This document shows, one piece after another, positions 57,379 through 64,000 of a DNA stretch of 64,000 nucleotides. The notes below the pieces were generated by a model, which searched no databases, had not been told where the DNA came from, and saw nothing but the letters and a program-made list of their open reading frames with translations. The DNA lies in NCBI RefSeq assembly GCF_009792895.1, contig NZ_WSSC01000004.1, forward strand, positions 248,001-312,000, given 5' to 3'. Numbering within the stretch: position 1 is the stretch's first letter; each line of letters starts with the position of its first letter. The DNA comes from Pigmentibacter ruber. Lineage in GTDB: Bacteria > Bdellovibrionota_B > Oligoflexia > Silvanigrellales > Silvanigrellaceae. Made by a program: the position numbers and the translations under genes.

Positions 57379-58011
57379 ATGTCAAGCAAATCACTCGTTT
57401 TATATGAATGTCCTGCTACCCGTTCCGATAGAGTTAAATTTTTATTAGAAGAAATGCAAATACCCTATGAGAAAAAAACATTAATTTTAAGCAAGTCCGA
57501 GCATTTAACGAAAGAATATTTACAGATAAATCCATCAGGATGTGTTCCTTTTTTGATAGACAACTCTGCAGAAGTTAAATTAATAGAATCTGGCGCTATT
57601 TGTCATTACTTAGCCAAAAAATATAAGAAAAATATTTATTTTCCTTCAGAAACTAATCTTAAAGAACAAGCAATATATGAAGAAGCTATGTACTTTATAA
57701 CTTCTACTCTCGATCCCATTTGTTTTAACTTATACTTCCATACTAAAAGATTCCCACCTGAAAAACGTATTGCTTCCATAGCAGAGGAGAGTTCGAAAAA
57801 ATTTGCTCGAAGCATAGAGTTTATTTTAGCAAAACTGGAGAAAAATAAATATTTACTTTCTGATAAGTTAAGCACACCAGATTTTATATTAGTACCAACA
57901 TTACTTTGCATTAAAGAAGAAGTAATGAAGTATCCCATCATTCAAAGATATATAGAAAACGTTTTGGAATTAAACTCTATGCAGAAAGTTAGAGAAGATA
58001 TAAAATCTTAA
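57379..58011 (+). CDS. Glutathione S-transferase family protein
   Basis: 210 residues. N-terminal thioredoxin-like domain: LVLYECPATRSDRVKFLLEEMQIPYE, NPSGCVPFLID (cis-Pro) and LIESGAICHYLAKKY. The C-terminal helical domain has SDKLSTPDFILVP. The motif ECPATRS is near the usual Ser/Tyr/Cys position of GSTs; Ser is probably the active residue. Substrate unknown. A terminator follows at once. Confidence 0.85.
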   Translation: MSSKSLVLYECPATRSDRVKFLLEEMQIPYEKKTLILSKSEHLTKEYLQINPSGCVPFLIDNSAEVKLIESGAICHYLAKKYKKNIYFPSETNLKEQAIYEEAMYFITSTLDPICFNLYFHTKRFPPEKRIASIAEESSKKFARSIEFILAKLEKNKYLLSDKLSTPDFILVPTLLCIKEEVMKYPIIQRYIENVLELNSMQKVREDIKS

Positions 58012-58023
58012 TAGTGTGGGATC

Positions 58024-58050
58024 AAAAAAGCGCTGTATTAGCGCTTTTTT
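58024..58050. terminator. Bidirectional intrinsic terminator
   Basis: Perfect 11-base-pair stem (58024-58034 with 58040-58050) AAAAAAGCGCT / AGCGCTTTTTT, loop GTATT. It ends the GST gene on the plus strand and the small basic-protein gene on the minus strand; the latter's last codons and stop lie inside it. Confidence 0.9.
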
Positions 58051-58157
58051 GAATCTTTTTGCGGAGCTTGTTGTTCTTGAGGCTTAGCTTGGTTAGCAAC
58101 AGGAGCAGATTTTGATTTATCTTGCTTTTTCTTTTTCTTACTGTCTTTGCTAGGCAT
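58038..58157 (-). CDS. 39-residue Lys/Gln-rich basic protein
   Basis: A short frame with AGGAG 7 bases before the ATG. The product is all hydrophilic: MPSKDSKKKKKQDKSKS at the start, an Ala/Pro/Gln middle and DSKKR at the end. The stop codon TAA falls in the loop of the downstream terminator, and the last three codons form its stem. Composition (poly-Lys, no hydrophobic core) suggests a disordered nucleic-acid-binding peptide. The alternative is a chance frame, but the ribosome-binding site and the exact fit with the terminator argue for a real gene. Confidence 0.65.
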   Translation of the reverse strand: MPSKDSKKKKKQDKSKSAPVANQAKPQEQQAPQKDSKKR

Positions 58158-58251
58158 AGCAATCTCCTTTGTTTGTTATTTTTCCGTTACCTTATTAGAA
58201 TAAAAGAGGTCAAAGCAGAAAGCAACACTCACAAGTAAAAATAAATTTAAA

Positions 58252-58285
58252 ATAAAAAAGGGCTAGCCGTTCGGTGCTATCCCTT
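58252..58285 (-). terminator. Intrinsic terminator of the small-RNA locus
   Basis: Minus-strand stem AAGGG-A-TAGC / GCTA-G-CCCTT (58258-58267 with 58276-58285), with one mismatch and an 8-base loop, followed by six T residues (58254-58259) and T-rich sequence. Confidence 0.75.
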
Positions 58286-58421
58286 CGTCGTTCTTCTGAG
58301 GAAGAAATGTGGCATGTATAATTTTGTGAGGACAATGCTATGGCGAGAGATCAAAGGAAGGTATTTTTTGGGCTGGTAAAGAAGCCTTAATCCTCCGAAC
58401 AATTTTGTCTCATGGCTTCTT
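58254..58421 (-). ncRNA. Candidate structured small RNA (~168 nt)
   Basis: A GC-richer island in AT-rich DNA. A minus-strand promoter (-35 TTGCAA 58451-58456, 17-base spacer, -10 TTATAA 58428-58433) would start near 58421. A perfect 9-base-pair stem AAAGAAGCC/GGCTTCTTT (58414-58422 with 58378-58386) opens the RNA; further pairing (TGAGACAA with TTGTCCTCA, one bulge) is possible, and an intrinsic terminator closes it. Size and a GAAGCCTTAA block on the complementary strand recall 6S RNA, but the identity is not established. Confidence 0.5.
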
Positions 58422-58427
58422 TGGACG

Positions 58428-58456
58428 TTATAAACTCAACTTATTTTAAATTGCAA
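58428..58456 (-). promoter_or_regulatory. Sigma-70-like promoter of the small-RNA locus
   Basis: TTGCAA and TTATAA separated by exactly 17 bases on the minus strand, immediately upstream of the structured segment. Confidence 0.5.
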
Positions 58457-58784
58457 GCTTTATACTGAGGTATCTAAAAAAAAGACTCCCATTTTTATTT
58501 CATGCAATTATACTCAAAAACTGGGTTGTATTTTTTTACTGTAAAGCGTTAAAAAACTTTCAACTCATCTCATTATTTTAAGAAAACTTTTTCTTTTTTG
58601 TATTGTTTTCAAAAGACAAGATAATTTTTTAAAACGCTTTAATTTTAATCATTTTTTTATTTTTTTATTGTTTTTAAATCAATTATTTGTGACGATTCAG
58701 CCTAAATTGAATAATCTTTTATTTTCTTTTTTGTAATTTCTATAATCGAAAAATATTCCTAAAAAACTTAACATCATAAGCAAT

Positions 58785-60167
58785 TTATTCTTTTTTTAGT
58801 TGATACCTCTCTTTTAGACGTTGAAAATATTCTTTTTTTCCACGCAATAAAAAGTATGTTCCCTCATTTTCGTACCGCTCATTGATTACCCTAAAATTTT
58901 CACGAATTTCCCCTACCGCACCCATAGTTTGATAAGGAACAAAAACAGACTCGTCAGTCATTTCTTGCTCAAAAAATTCTTGGATGAATTGATATACAGT
59001 TTTTACATCTGTTGTATTTTTGGTAGAAATAAATAGCGAATTTGCATATTCCAACTTAACACTTTGAATCACACTGTCTTCTACTTTATCTATCTTGTTA
59101 AAAATATGTACACAGGCTGTATCTTCTAAAACTCCAATACCTTGTAGAGTAGACTTAGTGACTTCCAAATGGGTTCGCCAACTATCATCAGAAATATCAA
59201 TAACATAGAGTAAAAGTGAGGCATTTAGAGCCTCTTCTAAGGTTGAGCGAAAGGAGACAACCAAGTCGTGAGGAAGTTTTCTAATAAATCCCACAGTATC
59301 AGAAATTAAAATTTTAGGATGCGTCTCAGGATAAAGGGGTCTTACAGTAGTATCTAAGGTTGCAAACAGTTTATCTTCTACAAGTACTTCACTTCCAGTC
59401 AGTTTCCGCATTAATGAAGATTTTCCTGCATTTGTATAACCGACTAAGGCAACGCAAGGCTGTTCAGATCTTTTTTTTCTGCGTGTTCCTTGTTCCTTTT
59501 GAATAGATTCAATTTCTCTTCTTAATTCTGCTATCCTGTCACGAATCCTTCTTTTATCTAGCTCAATATCTGTTTCCCCAGCCCCCCTTGCTCCAGCACC
59601 ACTTCCCTGGCGTTCACTCGCGCCACTTTCTCGGATACGAGGAGCCAAGTATTTTAAGCGAGCTATTTCAACTTGTAAGCGAGATTCTCTAGTTTTAGCG
59701 TGCTTGCTGAAAATCTCAACTATAACACCCGTTCTATCAAGGACTTCAACACCAAAAGCACTTTTTAAATTAGATATTTGCGAAGGAGTAAGTTCACAAT
59801 CAAAAACAATAGCCTGCGGTTTTTTTGCTGGATCAATTTCTATATTTGCAGATGATATTTCTTCCTCATCTTCTTGCTCAGCTTTTTGTTTTGCTTTGTT
59901 TTTTTTAATTTGCGGTCCTGTTTTTATTTTTCCAGATCCGCCTGTTAATTTAGCTATTTCTTTAATTTTACCTTCACCTAATGGTACTGCTCCAGCCGCT
60001 GAAGCGCGACGTTGAAAAATAGTATCAATCACAGAGAAGCCCAAAGTTGTTACTAAACGCTCAAGTTCTTTTAGGGACTCTTGATTCTCGTTATCAGTTA
60101 TATCCGGAGTTGGAACACCAACTAAAAGAGCATTAGGTAATTTATTTTGATTTAATTCGATAGGCAT
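58785..60167 (-). CDS. hflX: GTPase HflX
   Basis: 460 residues. N-terminal HflX domain (ERLVTTLGFSVIDTIFQRR, then VFDCELTPSQISNLKSAF and VEIFSKHAKTRESRLQVEIARLKYL), the glycine-rich linker GASERQGSGAGARGAGETDIELDKRRIRDRI, and the GTPase domain with P-loop VGYTNAGKSSLM, DTVGFIRKLP and NKID. A 30-residue Lys/Glu-rich insert (near residues 80-110) is unusual. HflX splits stalled ribosomes, especially after heat stress. It lies directly downstream of the tRNA cluster, in the position tuf often takes. Confidence 0.93.
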   Translation of the reverse strand: MPIELNQNKLPNALLVGVPTPDITDNENQESLKELERLVTTLGFSVIDTIFQRRASAAGAVPLGEGKIKEIAKLTGGSGKIKTGPQIKKNKAKQKAEQEDEEEISSANIEIDPAKKPQAIVFDCELTPSQISNLKSAFGVEVLDRTGVIVEIFSKHAKTRESRLQVEIARLKYLAPRIRESGASERQGSGAGARGAGETDIELDKRRIRDRIAELRREIESIQKEQGTRRKKRSEQPCVALVGYTNAGKSSLMRKLTGSEVLVEDKLFATLDTTVRPLYPETHPKILISDTVGFIRKLPHDLVVSFRSTLEEALNASLLLYVIDISDDSWRTHLEVTKSTLQGIGVLEDTACVHIFNKIDKVEDSVIQSVKLEYANSLFISTKNTTDVKTVYQFIQEFFEQEMTDESVFVPYQTMGAVGEIRENFRVINERYENEGTYFLLRGKKEYFQRLKERYQLKKE

Positions 60168-60186
60168 GAGAAACCTTTTGCTACAA

Positions 60187-60261
<75 letters not shown>

Positions 60262-60312
60262 GTATGCTTAGATAATAAATTCATTCAAGGCAAAAAGCGA
60301 AGGCTGGGAAAT

Positions 60313-60389
60313 TGGAGCGGGTGAAGGGGCACGATCCCTCAACATTCAGCTTGGAAGGCTGACGCTCTAGCCAATTGAGCTACACCCGC
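60313..60389 (-). tRNA. tRNA-Gly (TCC)
   Basis: 77-base cloverleaf: acceptor GCGGGTG/CACCCGC, anticodon stem TCAGC/GCTGA around CTTCCAA (anticodon TCC), encoded CCA. Confidence 0.94.
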
Positions 60390-60410
60390 TTAAGAATGGT
60401 GAAACGTATA

Positions 60411-60496
60411 TGGTGGGGAGGGGCAGATTCGAACTGCCGAAGTCGTAAGACAGCGGATTTACAGTCCGCCCCATTTAGCCACTCTGGAACCTCCCC
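60411..60496 (-). tRNA. tRNA-Tyr (GTA)
   Basis: 86 bases with the long variable arm of class II tRNAs. Acceptor begins GGGGAGG, anticodon stem GCGGA/TCCGC around CTGTAAA (GTA), T-arm GGCAGTTCGAATCTGCC, encoded CCA. Confidence 0.95.
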
Positions 60497-60503
60497 GATA
60501 CCG

Positions 60504-60579
60504 TGGAGCTGGCTAAGGGAATTGAACCCCCAACCGCCTGATTACAAATCAGGTGCTCTACCAATTGAGCTAAGCCAGC
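60504..60579 (-). tRNA. tRNA-Thr (TGT)
   Basis: 76-base cloverleaf: acceptor GCTGGCT/AGCCAGC, anticodon stem CCTGA/TCAGG around TTTGTAA (TGT), encoded CCA. First tRNA of the cluster on the minus strand. Confidence 0.95.
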
Positions 60580-60600
60580 GTACGTCTCGGTGAAAGTGTG

Positions 60601-60628
60601 AATAATGTATGTATGCCAACCTTGTCAA
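60601..60628 (-). promoter_or_regulatory. Promoter of the tRNA cluster
   Basis: A consensus -35 TTGACA (60623-60628, minus strand) lies about 45 bases before the first tRNA. A -10 candidate is CATTATT at 60601-60607. The following G/C-rich CACCGAGACG resembles the discriminator of stable-RNA promoters. Confidence 0.55.
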
Positions 60629-60795
60629 GCAATCTTGCAAAAAAAAAATATCCAATTTGTTAGAGAGCTTGTAACACCATGCATTTCAAACTTAGTTCAG
60701 GAATATTTTGCACTAACAGATTTGACTCATACTTCTGCGACATTTCAATTCATTTCTAAAAAAGAGTAAAATCTTGATTAGGAGATCGAGCGCAT

Positions 60796-61368
60796 ATGGC
60801 TACTAATATAGGATTCAGTAAATTTTTAAAACCATGTCAGAAATTAGGGTTATTAACTTTTTGTCTTCTTGTGAGTGGCGGATCTTGGATTTCTCAAGCA
60901 TTTAGCCAACAGGCTTTTACAAGCGAAGATGATATGCGAGATATATTTGTTGCTGGGGGCTATGGAGCTTTATTTGGAGCAACTATGGGGACAGCTATTT
61001 TACCCTTCCTATCGGGATCTCCAATGAGCAATCTTCGAGTTGTGGCAGGAGGAGCTTCCATCGGCTTTATGATGGGTAGTGCTTTTGGATTATATAATGT
61101 TTCAAAAACTCAAACCAATTCCTACTTTAATTATGCGCCAGAAAATGAAGACAATTATTACTATAGCATGCCACCAATTATACCTGGACAAGGAAATAAT
61201 GTCCTTCCTAAAAAAGATAAAGCAGAACAAAATCTTGCCAAGAAAAAAGAAATTCCAAAAATAGGGGCTTTAATTGTTGGAGAAGGTAGTGATGTTCATT
61301 TGGGATTCCCGGTTTTTTGGGTTGGAGAACATGAAATAGGAATCGTTCTAGCATCTATAAAATTTTAA
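60796..61368 (+). CDS. Glycine-rich envelope protein
   Basis: 190 residues with a signal peptide (cleavage near QAFSQQ). A glycine-rich region with small-residue repeats (AGGYGALFGATMGTAILPFLSG and GGASIGFMMGSAFGLYN) resembles glycine-zipper membrane segments. The rest is polar, with a C-terminal beta-like stretch (GALIVGEGSDVHLGFPVFWVGE). AGGAG precedes the ATG at a long (11-base) spacing. Family unknown; possibly an inner- or outer-membrane protein. Confidence 0.6.
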   Translation: MATNIGFSKFLKPCQKLGLLTFCLLVSGGSWISQAFSQQAFTSEDDMRDIFVAGGYGALFGATMGTAILPFLSGSPMSNLRVVAGGASIGFMMGSAFGLYNVSKTQTNSYFNYAPENEDNYYYSMPPIIPGQGNNVLPKKDKAEQNLAKKKEIPKIGALIVGEGSDVHLGFPVFWVGEHEIGIVLASIKF

Positions 61369-61546
61369 ATTAAAAATGTATTCACTTTTTTATAATATTG
61401 GTTTGTAAAATTTGACAAAAACGTAACTTGTCTTTATTTTCAACGAAACGCAACAACAACGTTGCTTTAGTAACTTAAAGTCGAGCCATGCATTCATAAA
61501 AAATAATCCCCAAAATTAAAATTCCATATGAAAGAAAAATAAAGCC

Positions 61547-62584
61547 ATGAATAATGCTATTAACATGCATTTAATTTGCAAAAGTATTGAAGAAAATATT
61601 CCATATGAAAAAAAAGATGTTAGGGGAAAGATAAAAAACTATTTCTTCCCCAAAAAAAAGAAAAAATATCTTATTAAAAACTGCTCAATAAATCTGTCTG
61701 CAGGCAAATCTCTTGCCATCATTGGATCCAATGGAGCAGGTAAATCTACGTTAATGAAAATAATCTCTGGAATTATGCAACCATCTGAAGGAACAATCAA
61801 AATATTAGATTATGTTCCATACGAGCGAAATAAATCTTTTCAAAAAAAATTAGGTGTTGTTTTTGGACATAAATCTTCATTAATTTGGGATTTACCTGCT
61901 AAATATAGTTTTGATTTACATAAAACTATTTATGGTATTGATAATATAAGCTATGAAAGAAGATTAAAGCATTTAACAAGCATTTTATCTATGGAAAAAT
62001 GTTTGGAAAGAAGAGTAAAAAATATGAGCTTAGGCGAAAGAGTAAAATCAGATTTAATTATGAATTTACTGCATTCTCCAGAACTTATTTTATTAGATGA
62101 ACCTACTATTGGCGTTGATATGGAATCAAAAATGATGATTCGTGAATTTATCAACTACGAGAAAGAAAAAAATAATAGAACATTTATTTTAACCTCACAC
62201 GATCCAACAGACATAGAAAATTGCTGCGATGAAATAAATATTCTTGCTAAAGGAGAAATTGTTTTAGCAGAGGACACTTCAAATCTTAAGAAAAGATACC
62301 AACAAAAAGTAAAAATAATTCTCAAAAATAAAGAGTTAAATCAAGAATTAATAAAAGAAAATATATTAGCCTGGTCTTCCCAAGCAGAATTTTATTTAAT
62401 TAATGATTGCCTAAATGTAATTACAAATAAAGAAGATGAAATAAACTTAATAAATTTATTTATCTCCATGAAAATTACAGATTTTGAGTTAAAATCAATG
62501 TCCTTTGAAGAAATTTTAGCAGGACAGTTTCAGATATTTAAAAACAATGAAAGTGATAATTATGAATCAGATGGAGATAATTAA
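61547..62584 (+). CDS. ABC-2 type exporter ATP-binding protein (COG4586-like)
   Basis: 345 residues. Walker A GSNGAGKSTLMKIISG, a GHKSSLIWDLPA Q-loop region typical of the COG4586/viologen-exporter branch, signature MSLGERVKSDLIM, Walker B ILLDEPTIGVD and switch TSHDP. Encoded with two membrane genes of the COG4587/COG3694 type. The exported substrate is unknown. It overlaps the permease gene start. Confidence 0.88.
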   Translation: MNNAINMHLICKSIEENIPYEKKDVRGKIKNYFFPKKKKKYLIKNCSINLSAGKSLAIIGSNGAGKSTLMKIISGIMQPSEGTIKILDYVPYERNKSFQKKLGVVFGHKSSLIWDLPAKYSFDLHKTIYGIDNISYERRLKHLTSILSMEKCLERRVKNMSLGERVKSDLIMNLLHSPELILLDEPTIGVDMESKMMIREFINYEKEKNNRTFILTSHDPTDIENCCDEINILAKGEIVLAEDTSNLKKRYQQKVKIILKNKELNQELIKENILAWSSQAEFYLINDCLNVITNKEDEINLINLFISMKITDFELKSMSFEEILAGQFQIFKNNESDNYESDGDN

Positions 62585-63362
62585 AAATATCGTAAAAATT
62601 AAAAATTTTATAAAAATTTATACTGCTGAATTTTTGTCTAATAAATCTACAGTAATTAGCATAACAATTGGGGGTTTAATACTGCCCATTTTAGTCCAAT
62701 TGATTACTTGGAATTTTGTCTTTGCAAGCAATGAACAAATTAAACAATATACTTTCTCGCAAATTATTATTTATGTCTGCATAACAGTGCTTTTTATGAT
62801 GACAAACGATTCGGATGAAATTATACGAACAATGTCCGAAAGAATAAAAAATGGCAGCATTGATGTTTATAAGACAAAACCTATATCAAATTTTAGTTTA
62901 ATATTACATATATCTATTGGAAGAAATTTCATTTTCATGACATTAACATCAATAATACTTGTTTTTTTTACCTTTATATTTAACTCATCAATAACAATCC
63001 ATGTGTTTATTCTCTACATCCTCTCACAAATATTAACTATACAAATTGCTTATACTTTTTCGTTATTTTGTTACTGGTTTATAAATAGTGTTTTTATAAA
63101 TTATCTTTTTTATTTAATTTTACAGATATTTGGAGGGTTTTTAATACCAATAGATCTATGGCCAGAACCTTATCAAACAGTATTAAGATATAACCCTTTT
63201 AGAATTTTAATTTCTGCAACTCCTGATATTATTTTAAACCCAACCCCAACAAACTTAAAAACTATTTTTTTTCTTGCCATATTTTATATTATTACCTTTA
63301 TTTTTATAATTAAGTTTATTGAAAAAATAACAATAAAGAAATACACTTCACATGGTGGTTAA
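62547..63362 (+). CDS. ABC-2 type permease (first subunit)
   Basis: 271 residues with about six membrane segments; GGFLIPIDLWPEPYQTVLRYNPFRILISATPDIIL is typical of these uncharacterised ABC-2 permeases. The start may be at 62547, 62562 or 62571, all overlapping or near the ATPase gene; none has a clear ribosome-binding site. It ends directly against the next start codon. Confidence 0.8.
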   Translation: MKVIIMNQMEIIKNIVKIKNFIKIYTAEFLSNKSTVISITIGGLILPILVQLITWNFVFASNEQIKQYTFSQIIIYVCITVLFMMTNDSDEIIRTMSERIKNGSIDVYKTKPISNFSLILHISIGRNFIFMTLTSIILVFFTFIFNSSITIHVFILYILSQILTIQIAYTFSLFCYWFINSVFINYLFYLILQIFGGFLIPIDLWPEPYQTVLRYNPFRILISATPDIILNPTPTNLKTIFFLAIFYIITFIFIIKFIEKITIKKYTSHGG

Positions 63363-64000
63363 ATGCTAAAATTAATTTTTAAAAATTTTAAATACAGGCT
63401 TCTCAGTGAAATGAGTTTTAAAGCAGATTTTTTAGGAGAATTATTCGTCACTATTTCTATTAATATTTTTACTATCTGTTTATTTAAAGTTATATTTTCT
63501 TATAGTAGAAACTTTGGTTTTTGGAGCTTTGATGATTTTTTTCTTGCTTCCCTATTTTATATGTCTTTTCGCCTTTTTGTTGAATGCTTAGATGATAATA
63601 TGTTTGAATTTTTTGAGACTGTCTTTGAGGGAAAATTTGATAGTTATTTATGTAAACCAATAAATTTATTGTTTTTTGTGTTGTTTTATTTTTTCAGAGT
63701 AACAAAATTAATAATTGCTGTAGTAATCTATTTTATGTTAATATTTTATATATTATATAATAATATAGTAACAAATTTTTCAGATATTATTTTATTTTTT
63801 GTTTCTTCATTTATTTCAATAACTATAGGCATTCTCTTTACTTTTATTATGGTTTCTTTAAATTTATTTTCACAGAAAAATTTATATATCGGTTTTCATA
63901 TGCACCATTTTTCACAACTTTGTTATTTACCACCAACAATATTTAGCCAAAATTTATTTAAAATATTATTTATTACTGTTCCTTATATGTTTATTTCATC
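63363..64000 (+). CDS. ABC-2 type permease (second subunit), truncated by the window end
   Basis: The ATG at 63363 follows the preceding stop codon with no gap, and the frame is open to the last base (about 212 codons). It begins MLKLIFKNFKYRLLSEMSFKADFLGELF, typical of the partner permease, and contains several membrane segments. With the two preceding genes it would form a complete exporter. Confidence 0.8.
   Translation, partial: MLKLIFKNFKYRLLSEMSFKADFLGELFVTISINIFTICLFKVIFSYSRNFGFWSFDDFFLASLFYMSFRLFVECLDDNMFEFFETVFEGKFDSYLCKPINLLFFVLFYFFRVTKLIIAVVIYFMLIFYILYNNIVTNFSDIILFFVSSFISITIGILFTFIMVSLNLFSQKNLYIGFHMHHFSQLCYLPPTIFSQNLFKILFITVPYMFIS

Larger units (their letters stand above)
58158..58784. 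other. Intergenic region holding a structured small-RNA locus
   Basis: Bases 58252-58456 contain the promoter, body and terminator of a probable small RNA (annotated separately). The remainder (58457-58784) is AT-rich with nothing recognisable. Confidence 0.45.

Noticed and set aside
60375-60593. 72-residue plus-strand frame across the tRNA-Tyr and tRNA-Thr genes
   Set aside because: It is antisense to two tRNA genes and has the GADSNCRSRKTADLQSAP-type sequence that recurs as a spurious protein wherever these tRNAs occur.

Overview
The window is AT-rich, gene-dense DNA from a Gram-negative bacterium. Evidence for the cell type: a BamD lipoprotein, many lipobox or Sec signal peptides, an HtrA/CtpA pair, Shine-Dalgarno starts, and a single-subunit-anchor succinate dehydrogenase. 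The low GC, the numerous unrecognised secreted proteins and the propionyl-CoA/methylmalonyl-CoA genes fit a low-GC Bdellovibrionota lineage (Silvanigrella-like). That placement is inference; no rRNA gene is present.

Layout. 1-4.6 kb: the 3' part of a giant helicase/DUF1998/nuclease-like gene, probably a phage-defence helicase of the DruE type. 4.6-9.8 kb: an MHS-type transporter, a small secreted protein, an HtrA/Deg protease, and a DUF429-like gene with a small overlapping partner. 9.9-11.1 kb: a SagB-type dehydrogenase preceded by an unlisted 23-codon gene and an attenuator-like hairpin; this is the best candidate for an undescribed peptide-modification (RiPP) locus. 11.5-14.4 kb: a copper-export operon (HMA protein, CopA, CueR) with a textbook MerR-type promoter. 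14.6-25.9 kb: an accessory-looking stretch with a type III polyketide synthase, unknown secreted proteins and lipoproteins, tRNA-Asp, a catalase-like protein, TPMT and an M16 peptidase pair.

25.9-39.0 kb is one long minus-strand run. It encodes a cobalamin-binding subunit of methylmalonyl-CoA mutase, carboxyltransferase, biotin carboxylase, biotin carrier, MeaB, epimerase, BamD, SbcD, SbcC and an ABC exporter. The first six genes give a propionyl-CoA to succinyl-CoA route, except that the large mutase subunit is not in the window. The sdhCAB operon at 52-55.6 kb would oxidise the succinate formed.

39-48.5 kb: uridine kinase, two paralogous family-5 solute-binding proteins followed by an overlapping membrane hybrid kinase, a Nudix hydrolase and an MFS transporter. 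48.6-60.2 kb: a secreted Pro/Gln-rich protein, a FAD oxidoreductase, CtpA, sdhCAB, a CBS-domain gene with an in-frame TGA behind a perfect Fur-like palindrome, RsmA, a GST, a 39-codon basic protein, a probable structured small RNA, and HflX. 60.2-60.6 kb: the tRNA cluster Thr(TGT)-Tyr(GTA)-Gly(TCC)-Thr(GGT), in the order that precedes tuf in many proteobacteria, but with hflX downstream instead. 60.8-64 kb: a glycine-rich envelope protein and an ABC-2-type exporter running off the window edge.
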